From Papio anubis (lineage: Eukaryota > Chordata > Mammalia > Primates > Cercopithecidae), in the NCBI RefSeq assembly GCF_008728515.1, contig NC_044981.1, positions 111,343,702 through 111,407,701 on the forward strand: 64,000 nt of DNA, written 5' to 3'. The notes beneath the pieces were generated by a model. The model was not told the DNA's origin and did not search any database. It saw only the letters and a list, made by a program, of their open reading frames with translations. Positions 45,233 through 56,871 of this stretch are shown piece after piece (the first letter of the stretch is position 1; each line of letters opens with the position of its first letter). A program made the position numbers and the translations under genes.

Positions 45233-45453
45233 AGGGGTTGGCAAACGAAGACCCACACAGCAAATCTGGCCAGCTGCTTATTTTTATGAAGTTTTAGTGG
45301 AACACAGCCACAGGGTCATTCATTTATATATTGAGTATGGCTGTCTTTGTACTATAAAGGCAGAGTTGAGTGGTTAGGACAGAGACCGTGTGGTCTGCAA
45401 GGCCTGATATATCTACTATCTAGTCCATTAAAGAAATGTTTGTTGACCTGTGT
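45233..45453 (+). mobile_element. hAT-like DNA transposon relic
   Basis: Imperfect terminal inverted repeats 'caggggttggcaaac' (45233-45247) and 'gtttgttgacctgtg' (45439-45453) enclose text such as 'tggaacacagccaca' and 'gacagagaccgtgtgg', which I recall from a widespread mammalian hAT element. Both ends are preserved but the middle is deleted. Confidence 0.75.
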
Positions 45454-46668
45454 TCTCAAAGACAAGGTCACAAAAGCGTTTACTAAAAACCAAAAGGCTT
45501 GAAGAACTTGAGAAGAATGTGGATATTTTACAACTTTCCCTAAAGACAACAAAAACTAAACAGTAAAGTGTAGATGGCAACTGAAAGAGAGAGGCTGGTT
45601 GGTGATGGTGTCCGAATCTAGAGTAGATTTATACATTTTCCAAAAGTGGAAGGTCAGATATCAACCTGGTGTGGTTTCAGTATTTTTGGGGACTTCTAAT
45701 GGAGAGCAACTCTCAGGTTGAAAGTTATTTAAACATAAATTATAGTACTTTATAGTATTTTAACTTAGAATCTCCTTTGTGGATTATCATTTGCCAAACA
45801 TAATTTATAAAATCTAATTTGCAGATCCTAAATAGAAGTTATATGCGGAATCTAATTCTCCATGATCAGAAAAACAACCGAGTTCTTGCAGACGTGATGT
45901 ATCTTGCACCAAAGGGCATGCACAACTGTGTGGTCCACTTGGGCCAGAGGTGGTATGTGTCAATCGAAACTTAAAAAAACACACCTTGCTGATGCAGAGT
46001 CAACACAGGTCCTCTGTGTCAACATAAAAGCAGCACGTACTCATCGACGTCTAAGAGGTAGCATTTTACTGTGTGCTGAAATAGAAACACATAGCTTCTA
46101 TGGCATGTTCGGTGTCTCACTGGGATTTGTTGAGGGATCTATAACCTGAGAACTCTGAAATGGTGGCTGGGGTGATCGAGCACTTGGACCTGGCTCTCTG
46201 TCACCTGGAGTTGTCTGGCAAGTAGCCCCAAAGGTACCGCTGAGCTCTGAGATGAGGGTCACCAGAGAGCTCCCACCAGGGAAGTGATCCGTGGACAGCC
46301 TGGTAAACAGAACCAAGGACACCTGATGATAACCACAGAAACACCAAGGCAAGCGGGAAGAAGGAGCGTTGCCACAGCAACATGGTTTAGCTAATAATGC
46401 AATGGGAGCACTTTCTTCTGATGAAAGTCAAAGTATATCCAGCAGGGAGGACTGCAATAAGAAAATAACACAGTCAGAAATTTGGTCAAGGGTAAGGAGG
46501 GGTGAAGAGGAAATTCACTCTATGGATTCTGTATTTACTTTTTGCCATGATCAGACAGCATCCAGAGGTCCTCTCGCCCACTGAGCTATCAAGAGGGTAC
46601 CTCCCTTGTTTTTAACAATACCTTACCCTTCCTGGCTGTACAACCTGGAGGATTAGGGGCTCCCTATG
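45454..46668. other. Unique sequence with one possible exon
   Basis: No repeat was recognised. It contains the minus-strand frame at 46201-46383 described separately. Otherwise nothing gene-like was found. Confidence 0.5.
46201..46383 (-). other. Possible coding exon with signal peptide (unproven)
   Basis: A 60-codon frame starts with ATG preceded by A at -3. The first 24 residues look like a secretion signal: a short charged start (MLLWQR), a hydrophobic core (FFPLALVFLWL) and small residues (SSGVLG). The frame ends at a TGA that overlaps a donor-like 'CAG|GTGACA' (GT at 46203-46204), so the true exon might end there. The protein is unknown to me, and a chance frame of this size is quite possible. 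Confidence 0.18.
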
Positions 46669-46678
46669 AGAGACAGAC

Positions 46679-46728
<50 letters not shown>
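46669..46728. repeat. (AGAC)n then (AG)n microsatellite
   Basis: A short AGAC stretch is followed by about 22 uninterrupted AG units. Its purity makes length variation likely. Confidence 0.97.
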
Positions 46729-46731
<3 letters not shown>

Positions 46732-48360
46732 AGTTTTGGGCCTTATGACTGTGGTCACTTTCGAATGAAGTCGTGGTTAAAAAATCATGAGGTTGCGGTG
46801 GCTGCACTTATGATATAAAAAAAGTACTCACTGCATTCCATCCCTCTTGCCCCCTGGACCTGCCTTCCCCAGGCTCCCAGTCTGAATTCCTCATCTTTCA
46901 CCAAGACTGCTCCAAATTATGATTGATGTGAGGACTGCCATAAAACGATACCATAGTTTTAGCTCTTTCCAAAAATGTAATGAAACCGGGCAAACTGGCA
47001 CTAGTCTATAGAAAAGGAATCAAAGTGGGATCCCATGATCAATGCTTCCAAGAAATTGAGCCAAGTTCAAAAGAAGTCAGGCTGTACACGAGTACTGCTA
47101 CTATTTTTGGGATATTGATGAGTCCTCCAATGAATATGTCATTGCTGACTGTGCTGAATGTCAGAAAAATGGTAAAGTTCGTGCCTACCGAAGAAAGCGC
47201 TGAAATTTACTAGCTTTCAAATACTCTCAAGTTTAACTGTCTCAAGTTATAAGTAAATGATTTTTAAGTTAAAAAACTTACGCAATTCATATCAAGAAGT
47301 TTCTAATAAATTAGCTTTTGAAAAGTAACTGGGCTATGTATACTCAGAATATTTACAGAGTCTCCTGAGATTAGTGGATGGAAACATTAAAAGCCTGAAA
47401 AAGTACTGAAAAAAAGAACAAAGGTCAGAGAGTCGGCTGGAAAGCATATGGACGTTGTAATTGAACCCTCGGTTCAAGCAGAATCTGACCCACAGCAGCT
47501 ACTTGGAGCTATGAGGAAATGCCTCAGCATTTGAAAGATTTGGCAGCGTTATTAACTATGTCCAAGAACAAAAAGTGAAAAACGATACTGGAAAATCCTG
47601 AGGTGTCTCCATCTCCATTACTGATAAGATCTTGGCTCAAGTTCCTCTTAATGGGTCACCAGACAAAAGGCTTCAGGCCCGCAAAATCACAATGCAGCTA
47701 TTCCACTGCAGTGTGGTCAGGCGGGCATGCCCTTGTTGCTACAGATAGGACCAGCAGAAACTTTTCTTTGTCATCTTTAGACTGAATCAAAACACACTGC
47801 TGTGATCAGATCTGCATTCTAGCTGTTACTTTGCTTTGTTTACCCAGAAGTCTCCTCCATTGCCAATGGCGTGAATCAGAATTGTGTTATCTGTTTGGCA
47901 TTACTCATCTCTTTCATGTAGCCGTGCCTGAGAATAAATTTGTTATTCAAATGCTACTTTCAAGTCCTCTTGCTTTTCCCTTAGAGCCTCACTAAAAATC
48001 ACAAATGTGCAATCAAGAATAACCACCCTCTGTTTACATGCACCAGAGTCCACATGCATTACGTGAGACACACCAGAGTTTATTTGGCTGGTGTCCCCAT
48101 GACATCGGCAGGGGAAGAAAATAAGAATTAATGGCAATGCCAAGCTGGCGGGCTGCCACCATGTTTCAATTCCTGGAGAAGAATGAACCATACGGCGAGG
48201 CAGGGTCACTGGGGTGGAGAAACGTCACTCTCTGGGTAGAGGAGATACACATTTGTATACATGGTTACCCATCTACATTTATGTTTAACACACAATCTTG
48301 TATCTGGCACCTACTACTCATGAACGGAACACAAATTGCAATATAAAAAAACGATTAGCT
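46729..48360. other. Unique sequence, no gene supported
   Basis: No known repeat was recognised over 1.6 kb. Two overlapping frames end near 47206-47213, one ending in a Lys/Arg-rich tail. Each is short, and a stop interrupts the more protein-like one upstream, so neither is called. Confidence 0.45.
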
Positions 48361-48661
48361 GGCCACAGTGGCTCATGCCTGTAATCCCAGCACTTTGGGA
48401 AGCCAAGGCACGTGGATCACTTGAGGCCAGGAGTTCGAGACCAGCCTGGCCAACATGATGAAGCCCAGTCTCTACTAAAAATACAAAAATTATCTGGGTG
48501 TGGTGGCGCACACCTGGAATCTCAACTACGCAGGAGGCTGAGGCGCAAGAATTGCTTGAACGTGGGAGGTGGAAGCTGCAGTGAGCTGAGATTGCACCAC
48601 TGTACTTCGGCCTGGGTAACAGAGCCAGACTCTGTCTCAATAAATAAATAAATAAATAAAT
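48361..48661 (+). mobile_element. AluS
   Basis: A complete sense Alu with an (AAAT)n tail of about six units. Confidence 0.95.
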
Positions 48662-48731
48662 AGATTAAATAATCTGTGATTTTTTAACTGGTCAAACTAA
48701 TATAACCTGATTTTATAATAATCAAATTGAT

Positions 48732-49283
48732 GGCCGGGAGTGGTGGCTCATGAGGTCAGAGTTGAACCAGCCTGTGTGGTAGAAACCCGTTTGCTTTTTG
48801 AGGCGAGTCTAAGCTCATCGCATCACTTGGGCTGGAGTTAAGTGGCCCCAGTCTACGTCACTGCAAGCTCTGCCTTCGGGTTCGCCATTCTCCCTGCCTC
48901 AGCCTCAGTAGCTGGGACTACAGGCGGCCGCCCTGCCTGCAAAAGCCGACTAGTTTTTGTATTTTTAATCTGAAGGCAATTTCTACGTGTTAACCAGGAT
49001 GGTCTCCCGATCCATTCTCGTGATCCGCCCATACTCGGCTTCCCAAAGTGCTGGGATCAAACTTATTGGCACTCCAACCAACCCCGTTTCTACTAAAAAT
49101 ACAAAAATTAGCCAGGTGTGGTGGTGCATGCCTATAATCACAACTACTCAGGAGGCTGAGGCAGGAGAATCCCTTAAACCCGGGAGGCAGAGGTTGCAGT
49201 GAGCCATGATCGCAACACTGTACTCCAGCCTGGGCTACAGAACGAGACTCTGTCTCAAAAAAAAAGAAAAAAAAGAAAAGAAA
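48732..49283 (+). mobile_element. Alu with an inverted Alu inserted
   Basis: The outer sense Alu covers 48732-48792 and about 49059-49283 and is flanked by 'aatcaaatt' at 48723 and 49284. Its head is heavily shortened. A degraded 'gaaacccgttt' / 'accccgttt' pair flanks the inner element, fitting a target duplication. Confidence 0.8.
48793..49058 (-). mobile_element. AluY-type copy with scrambled sequence
   Basis: An antisense Alu whose order is recognisable ('tcactgcaagctctgcc', 'gtagctgggactacaggcg', 'ttaaccaggatggtctc') but which carries many one- to three-base gains and losses. Words 'actagtttttgtattttt' resemble the monkey AluYR type. The error pattern is unlike natural CpG decay. Confidence 0.75.
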
Positions 49284-49511
49284 AATCAAATTAATACATT
49301 TTTACACTTACTAATATGGACTACAGAGACCTACAAACTGCTTTAATGAGCTGAATATGAAAGGAAAACGATGAATAACTCTAGGAATTTGTGGGAATAA
49401 GATGACAGCTTATCCTTGACAGGACGCAGGTTGGGGGTTTCTAAAGCATCAGGGAAAGGATGGCTCTTTGGAAGAACAAACAATAGACTAAAGGGCACTT
49501 TTCCTGTGGTT
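49284..49511. other. Short unique interval
   Basis: No repeat or gene was recognised. Confidence 0.4.
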
Positions 49512-49803
49512 CTTTTTTTTTGAGACGGAGTCTTGCTCTGTCATTCAGGCTGGAGTGCAGTGGCGTGATCTCAGCTCACTTTCAACCTCTGCCTCCCGGG
49601 TTCACGCCATTCTTCTGCCTCAGCCTCCTGAGTAGCTGGGACTAAAGGTACCTGCCACCACGCCAGGCTAATTTTTTTGTATTTTTAGTAGAGACAGGGT
49701 TTCATGGTGTTAGCCAGGATGGTCTCGATCTCCTGACTTGTGATCCGCCCACCTTGACCTCACAAAGTGCTGGGATTACAGGCATGAGCCACCGCACCCG
49801 GCC
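49512..49803 (-). mobile_element. AluY
   Basis: An antisense Alu with the Y-type 'gttcacgccattc' and 'gttagccaggatggtctcga' words. Confidence 0.94.
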
Positions 49804-49830
49804 TCCTATGGATCTTTGAAGGCCAAAACA

Positions 49831-50137
49831 TTTTTTTTTTTTTTTTTTTTTTTTGAGACGGAGTCTCACTCTGTTGCCCAGGCTGGAGCGCAGTGGCCGG
49901 ATCTCAGCTCACTGCAAGCTCTGCTTCCCGGGTTTACGCCATTCTCCTGCCTCAGCCTCCAGAGTAGCTGGGACTACAGGCGCCCGCCACCTCGCCCAGT
50001 TAGTTTTTTGTATTTTTTAGTAGAGACGGGGTTTCACTGTGTTAGCCAGGATGGTCTCGATCTCCTGACCTCATGATCCACCCGTCTCGGCCTCCCAAAG
50101 TGCTGGGATTACAGGCTTGAGCCACCACAGCCCGGCC
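49831..50137 (-). mobile_element. AluYR-type, Old World monkey diagnostic
   Basis: A young antisense Alu carrying together 'ggccggatctcagctc', 'gggtttacgcc', 'ccacctcgccc', 'gttagttttttg' and 'ggcttgagcc'. I know this combination from cercopithecoid AluYR subfamilies; human AluY differs at each word. Target repeats 'ccaaaacatt' are at 49822 and 50137. Confidence 0.85.
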
Positions 50138-50146
50138 CAAAACATT

Positions 50147-51162
50147 GTTTTTAAAAGCCCAAAGCTGTTCAACGTTTGTGAGCATGGAGACCACTTTTGA
50201 TGAAGAAAATTAATTCCCATGGGGGCAGAATCCTATCAACATGAAAATACATAATGAGAAGGAGCTACTATAAATTTAGTTATGCTTCTAAATAACTTTG
50301 TATTTCATGGACTCCAACATACACCTGCAATTAAAGGAACTGAAGAGTAGTTTTTGCCTGTGGGAGACATTTGGTTCTTCCACTCCACAGGCCAGGTATG
50401 GTCTGAGCAGTGGCCCCTGGCGTCTGGCTTGATCAGCACTCCTGTCCTGGTCTCGTGGTCACAGCAGCCACCGCATGTGGTGCAGGTGGGTGTGCTCTTG
50501 CCCTGTGCACAGGATGGGCATGTATGGCTACCCCTGGCTAGGCACAGTGGTAGATTAGGATGGGGCACAGGAGGCCAAGAGAGCCTGGCAGGGGATTCCT
50601 GAATACTGCTGTGCAGATGGTGGGAGAGAAAAGGTTCCTCTTCCTCTGGAAAGGGAGTTTTGAGTATGAAGCAGACCACATTGTGAATGGAAGGCCTCAC
50701 TCCCAGGGGGGCAGGGCTGAGGAACGCAGCACAAATGCCAGAAGCCTGGATCCAGCTGTGGCTAAGGCCAGATGTGGCCTAGCACTTTTCTGTTATATGG
50801 GTCAACCCATCCCCTCTTTTTGAATAAGCTCGAGTTGAGTTTCTCTTACTTGCAGCCACAACCACAAGAGAGTTCTGACAAACACAGCGAGCATAAGGCC
50901 CCATTGTTTGGAGAAGAGGAAGAGGCCAGGGGAACAGTGAGAGGGAGCCTGAAGCAGGGGAGTCAGGATGACCTGAGTCCCTGCCAGGCCTTCCCTTTGG
51001 ATAGGAAAGATGGTCAGCATCGCTATGATCACCCACTCACTTGAAAAATGCCCCCTTTGCTAACATGCCCCCAGCTGTCAGACTGGAGTGGCATTCCAGA
51101 TATTCCTAAATTAAATGTCATCACCAGGCACAAAACTACAGAGATGTACAGAAGGTCATTTA
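50147..51162. other. Unique sequence, no gene seen
   Basis: A 1-kb stretch without a recognised repeat. Frames up to 131 codons exist on both strands, but overlap and have no familiar motif. Confidence 0.5.
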
Positions 51163-51170
51163 AGAATAGT

Positions 51171-51480
51171 GACCAGGCACAGTGGCTCACACCTGTAATC
51201 CCAGCACTTTGGGAGGCTGAGGCGGGCAGATCACCTAAAGTCAAGAGTTCGAGACCAGCCGGGCCAACATGGTGAAACCTCATCTCTACTAAAAATACAA
51301 ACAAATTAGCTGGGCATAGTGGTGCGCTTGTAGTCCCAGCTACTTGGGGAGGCTGAGGCAGGAGAATCACTTGAACCCAGGAGGTAGAGGTTGCAGTGAT
51401 CCAAGATCACGCCACTGCACTCCAGCCTGGGCGACAGAGGGAGATTCCATCTCAAAAACAAACAAACAAACAAACAAAAA
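51171..51480 (+). mobile_element. AluS
   Basis: A complete sense Alu with an (AAAC)n tail and target words 'agaatagt' at 51163-51170 and 51484-51491. Confidence 0.95.
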
Positions 51481-51649
51481 ACCAGAATAGTAACACATTT
51501 TAAGATTAGCAAACACTTGCTACCTTGAAAAGTTATAAGCTATGAGTTAGTTGAATATTTTAAGTTTTTTGGGAACAATAGTGAATATTAAACCAATCTT
51601 TAGTAAGTTGTGGGACAATTATTTCTAACAAGTTAAAAATAATTTAACA

Positions 51650-51943
51650 CTGGCTGGGCACAGCGGCTCATGCCTATAATTCCAGCACTTTGGGAGGCTG
51701 AGGCAGGCGGATCACAAGGTCAGGAGTTCAAGACCAGGCTGGCCAAGATGGTGAAACCCAGTCTCTACTAAAAATACAAAACATTAGCTGGATGCAGTAG
51801 CAGGGACCTGTAATCCCAGCTACTCGGGAGGCTGAGGCAGGAGAATCACTTGAATCCAGGGGGCGGAGGTTGCAATGAGCCGAGATCACAACACTGTACT
51901 CCAGCCTGGGCGACAGAGTGACTCCATCTCAAATAATAATAAT
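51650..51943 (+). mobile_element. AluS/Y
   Basis: A sense Alu with an (AAT)n tail and target repeats 'aataatttaac' at 51639-51649 and 51944-51954. Confidence 0.95.
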
Positions 51944-51954
51944 AATAATTTAAC

Positions 51955-53232
51955 GCTTCAAGAGTATTTATCAGGAATTAAAAATGGCATAAAAGCAAAA
52001 CATTTTAGATTTATGACGTACACAGTACATTTTTTGGAAGCAAGCTCTATAAGTGAAATCAGAGATTATAAAGAGACAACTCTTCAAATCGACTATTTTT
52101 GCCAAGTATTGGCCGATTTTCATGCTTCGATTCTCCAGAACTTTAAAATAGCATATTTTAAAAGACAATTTGATTTTGCATTTTGAGAAGCTCTCAATCT
52201 GTGAGTTCATCCAGGAGTGGCCTGGCCCCAGTAGAAAGATTCATGGCAAAGATATACTGAACGTCTTTTAAAATTCTAAGTAGCATGTGCTGAAAATAAA
52301 CACTTCCGGAAATGCTCATAACTTCCTGCAGCAACTATAATATTATACTCTGCTTTATTCAAATCTGAAAAAAAAACCCGAAAGACAAATTCACGTCTTT
52401 GATTTTAAAGGTATATTTTCAAACACTTCATTAACTTCCAACATGAGGCCAGTTACTTGTTCCTTTCCTATTCTTGACATTTGGATGTTTAATTATTTAA
52501 TTCTTACATTCCCTTAACAGTCCAAATACATTTGCATAAGTTTGCAATCGTATCAGATGGAAGGCTTCACGAATGTGTCAATATTATTTTTGGCTAGCTT
52601 AATGGAAAAGAAACATGCTATGCTAGGCTAATAGCATAAAATTTTGAACAGGGAAATAAGCAAACTGCCCTTACATCTGCATAAGACATATTTTTTGGTA
52701 AAGTTGAAAAGAAAGATGGGCGTTTAACTAGATTACTCATCATACAAAATATTCAGCCTTTTCCCTTTGCTATGCTGCACAATGTCAATTAATCATGTTT
52801 GAAAGTTGAAAGAACAAAGACTGGTTAGATGACAAATGAGGCAATAAATGAAGCTGAGATAGGAATAAAGAGTCAAGAAGGAAAAGTTTTGCTTCTTTTA
52901 ATATATATATGGAGAAACTATACAAATGACCCATAACTTGTTTTAAAATTTACAGTCTACCATTAAGTTTAACTTGACACCTACTTGTTGATATCCTCCA
53001 AGACAACGTAGAATATTGCAAAGTTGCCTATTATTATTATGGGTGGGATGTATGACTGCACGAAAAGCAGCCAGCAAACACATGTAAATGTATCCACTCT
53101 AGTCCTAAAAAGGCTGGAGTGAGCATCAGGGAAGGTCAGTTCTTTAGGTATCAGAGTTAATACCAAAGACCAAAGCCAAATCACATGTGCTGAGTGAAGT
53201 GGGTATCTTAAACAGCAACAGCTGTATATATA
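51955..53232. other. AT-rich repeat-poor stretch, 1.3 kb
   Basis: No repeat was recognised. An octamer 'atttgcat' lies at about 52530. Short frames near 51971-52210 are unfamiliar. Confidence 0.45.
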
Positions 53233-53245
53233 TATATGGCTGTCT

Positions 53246-53544
53246 TTTTTTTTTTTTTTTTTTGAGACAGAGTCTCGCTCTGTCGCCCAGGCTGGAGTGC
53301 AGTGGCACAATCTCAGCTCACTGCAAGCTCCACCTCCCGGGTTCACGCCATTCTCCTGCCTCAGACTCCTGAGTAGCTCGGACTACAGGTGCCCGCCACC
53401 ACGCCCGGCTAATTTTTTGTATCTTTGAGTAGAGACAGGGTTTCACCATGTTAGCTGGGATGGTCTCGATCTCCTGACCTCATGATCCGCCCGCCTCGGC
53501 CTCCCAAAGTGCTGGATTACAGGCGTGAGCCACCGCGCCCAGAC
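53246..53544 (-). mobile_element. AluY
   Basis: A near-consensus antisense Alu with about 18 T and exact 13-base target repeats 'tatatggctgtct' at 53233-53245 and 53545-53557. Confidence 0.96.
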
Positions 53545-53557
53545 TATATGGCTGTCT

Positions 53558-53807
53558 TGTACCCTTCCTTCCATCCAAGTTAGAGGCCATCCAAGACCGA
53601 AATCCAAAACTGGAGAAATGTGTAGCAACAACTTCATTTTACAGTTTGCAGGTTTCACTTTATCTTTTACCAGAGCTTCAAGCAAATAATAAACTTGTTT
53701 TGAGTTTGATTTATTTTCATTTCCCATATCCAAAGGGTTACTCTGCCTACTCCTGTCCCCAACACAATCCTAATGGATGTGTTCTTCATCTATCTCTTTC
53801 TTGGCTT
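53558..53807. other. Short unique interval
   Basis: Unique DNA with no recognised signal between the Alu and an L2 end. Confidence 0.4.
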
Positions 53808-53908
53808 TAGAATATAAGTAACTTGAGGGCAAAGACTTCGTCCCATTTATCTTTTTATTCCTAGTGGCAAACAGAGTGCCTGCTAACATAAAAATGTGTT
53901 GAACAGAC
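53808..53908 (+). mobile_element. L2 3' end
   Basis: 'aacttgagggcaaagacttc', 'agagtgcctgctaaca' and 'gtgttgaacaga' follow the order of the L2 3' terminus. Confidence 0.75.
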
Positions 53909-54594
53909 ACAAGAGCAAAGAGGAGAGAAAGGTCTTAATGATTCACTGTTCTTTGTAAATCAAGGTGGACTGAACGTGAACAGTTGACTTAGAGGCTGCC
54001 TAGAAATTCCTTCCAGGTAGAGGCCTTGATGTGATCAGCTCTCCTTTGGAGGGTCCGAGGACCAGGATCTTTGGGAAATAAGTTGTATTAACCAAACTTA
54101 CAAGGGCCTGATTTATAGCCTAAATGCCATTTTGTTCATTTATGAACAATGTCTGACTTTGTCACTTTGTGAGGCACTCTGGTATGATGGAAGGAGTCAC
54201 AGACTTGAAATAGAAACATGTGCAACCGAGCCACATCACTGGGGACTCAGTTTTCTCATTTTTATAATGTGAAGAACTAGATGGTCTCTACGGTGGTTTA
54301 GAGGAATACAGGGTTAGACTCTCTCTCTAGAAGACCTGGTTTTAATGACCCTTTGAAGAGCTAATGACTCCAGAAACTTTCATTGACAACACAGATGTCT
54401 CCAGTGAACCTTAGACTCAATACTGAACTGTGCAGTGGACATCTTCACTGTAAATTACAACAAACGCTTCAGATCCAACATGTTAGTAACCAAATTCATT
54501 ATTGTGTAGGAAAGAAATAATGTAGCAGGCCTGAGTCTGAGAACTTGGATTGTGGGAGGGTTTCAACTATCCTCTAACTGATAAGAGGTGCTCA
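53909..54594. other. Unique sequence, no gene seen
   Basis: No repeat or gene was recognised. Confidence 0.45.
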
Positions 54595-54922
54595 CTGTGC
54601 CTAAATTGTACAAACAATACAGTCTATGCTGAACATTTGCTTTTGTTCTGAGAGACTGAAATTTGGTACGTGACCATTACCCAATAAAAACCTTGGGGAC
54701 TGAGTCTCTAACAAGCCTCCCCTGCAGACAATATTTCAGGTGTCATCACAGTTCGATGCTGGAGGAATTAAGTGTATCTTGTGTGATTCTGCGGGGAGAG
54801 TACTCTGGAAGCTTGCGCCTGAGCTCCCCTGGTCTTGACCCCACGTGCCGTTTCCTTTTGCTAATTTTGCTTGTATCCTTGTGTTGTAATAAATAAATCA
54901 TGGTCTTGGGAGCTCCCAACAC
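54595..54922 (+). mobile_element. LTR16-type LTR (ERVL)
   Basis: Recognisable LTR words are 'cccaataaaaaccttgggga', 'ctgagtctctaacaagcct', 'gttcgatgctggaggaatt' and 'ttttgctaattttgcttgta', followed by AATAAA-type bases. It ends at 'gagctcccaacacca' with an internal loss just before. No retroviral genes adjoin it. Confidence 0.75.
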
Positions 54923-54964
54923 CACTATCTTCCTCCTAAAATTGTTTCTAAGTTCTTTATCGCT

Positions 54965-55735
54965 CATCTAAATAAATGACAACCCCAGTCACTCGGGGAA
55001 CAAGTCAGAAATCTGAGAGCCATTTCTGCATTCTCTCTTCCCCGCTCCTGTTCATTGAGTTTAGTTCATTCTAGCTCTGTAATCTCTCTCATCCCCACCT
55101 CCTGCCTCCACCTCAGGTTAGGCCCTGGGTATTTCTTGCCTACTACCTTCTAAAAAGGTCTTCATGACTAATTTCTCCTCTTGCCACTCCACCTTCCAGA
55201 CTGCTGCCTGAATGATCTCTCTGAAACGTGAACGTAATTATGATATTGCTGTACTTAAAATCCCCAGGCCCTGCAGAATAAAGTCCCGACTCCTAAGCTT
55301 GACACTGAAGGCCTCGCAAGACCCGGGTCTTGCTTTCCTGCCCAGTGTCATAGCTCATTCCAAATCTCCTGTTTCCTCCCCATGCAGGGGCCATGGTAAA
55401 GGCTTCTAGCAACGTTCTCTCCTGCCTTCACGCTGCAGACCTGCTGCCTCCCTGTCCCTCGACACCTGGTGAGTCTGTTCTTATCCTTCATGATCCGACT
55501 TAGGTAACCCCATTCCTGGCCTGACTTCCCTATCACTGCCAGCCCCCTGTGGCGTCTGCTCCCTGGCTCCCGTCTGTCCCAGACATCAGCTCTTTCAGCT
55601 GTCTCTATATTTAACTTGTGTGCCTCTCTAGCCATGAACTCCTCAAGCGCAAGGTCCAGGCCTCTGTTGTTGTTGTTTGTTTTTCTCATGGCCTAGTACC
55701 CAGCACTCCTCAATAAATATTCAGCAAGTGAATCA
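54965..55735 (+). mobile_element. L2 3' region
   Basis: Pyrimidine-rich text 'cctccaccttccagactgct', 'aataaagtcccgactcc', 'gccatgaactcctcaag' and 'aataaatattcagcaagtg' is typical of a long L2 tail. Frames within it are not genes. Confidence 0.75.
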
Positions 55736-56577
55736 GAAATGAGGCATTTGCGTGGCTGCACAGTGATGCGTCCATTAAGCTAGAATGGCCTAATGAATCA
55801 TCTCTGTTCGCCTGAGGATTGTGTATCAAAAGGGGGAGGGTTAGGCACTTACAAGGACACAGCTCTAGCACCTGGACTCTCTTGGTGACAACAATAAAAT
55901 CTCATTCTTCAGGGCTCCCTTTTCTAAATTCCCCATGGTCCTATACCTTCTGGCGTCCCTATTCCAGCCCGAGGCAATGCAATTATTTACTATGTAAACG
56001 TTAACTGAGTTGTTTCCGGCAGCGCTGCTTCCCACAAATTCAGTCCTGTTCATCTTGCTGACCTTGGCCTGCACTGCCCTTCCCTTAAATCCCAATGTCC
56101 TTGCTCAAGTCTCTCTTGGACCTGCTCTACATTACAGGAAGGGTTTGGGTCTGGAACCAGGCAAAGCCAAAACCCACTGAAAGCATCAACTCGCTTGTAA
56201 ATGAAGCGGGCGACTCCCTAGTGCATGCTGTAAGACACCGAGTTAGCGCCTTCCCTCACCATCCTGTAACTGAGCAGCACAGACCCCCCGTGCAGAGAGC
56301 ACAGCCACCCTCCAGACTGCGGGTAGGAAATGCAGCATTTTCGAAACTGCTCGGGGAAACGCCAGTCTTCAGGCAGCTTGATTAGCAAGAATACTTCATA
56401 TCACAAAGAGTGTTAGGAACAAAACTTATTTAACAAAATGGTAAGAGCAGAGCCTCAATACTTTGGGAAGGACCTGATGGCTTTTAGAGCATTTTACTCC
56501 TTTGGTAGTTCTCATTTCTCATAAAAAAATAACATTTTCAAATTTTATATTCTAATTTTATAAAAACCACAATCACG
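55736..56577. other. Unique sequence, no gene seen
   Basis: No further repeat was recognised. Part of 56030-56120 may be worn L2. Open frames of about 60-96 codons are unfamiliar. Confidence 0.45.
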
Positions 56578-56828
56578 GCTGGGTGTGGTGGCTCACACCT
56601 GTAATCCCAGCACTTTGGGAAGCTGAGGTGAGCGGATCATCTGAGGTCAGGAGTTCGAGAGCAGCCTGGCCAACATGGCAAAACCCCGTCTCTACGAATA
56701 CAAAAATCAGCTGTGTGTGGTGGCACAGGCAGGAAAATTGCTTGAACCCAGGAGGCGGAGGTTGCAGTGAGCCGAGATCATGCCACTGCACTCCAGCCTG
56801 AGAAACAGAGAGAGACTATATCTCAAAA
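56578..56828 (+). mobile_element. Alu with right-arm deletion
   Basis: A sense Alu lacking about 40 bases between 'gtgtggtggcaca' and 'ggcaggaaaattgcttg'. The tail has become a trinucleotide repeat. Confidence 0.94.
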
Positions 56829-56829
56829 T

Positions 56830-56870
<41 letters not shown>

Positions 56871-56871
56871 C
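56829..56871. repeat. (AAC)n microsatellite in Alu tail
   Basis: About 14 uninterrupted AAC units, grown from the poly-A tail of the preceding Alu. Confidence 0.97.

Noticed and set aside
46980..47213. Frame of 77 codons and an overlapping shifted frame with a Cys/Lys/Arg-rich end
   Set aside because: The more protein-like frame has a TGA just upstream (about 47063) and only about 47 codons. I could not match it to a protein, so a pseudogene claim would be a guess.
54595..54922. Promoter or polyadenylation signal of a gene (AATAAA)
   Set aside because: The AATAAA belongs to an LTR16-type long terminal repeat, which carries its own polyadenylation signal.
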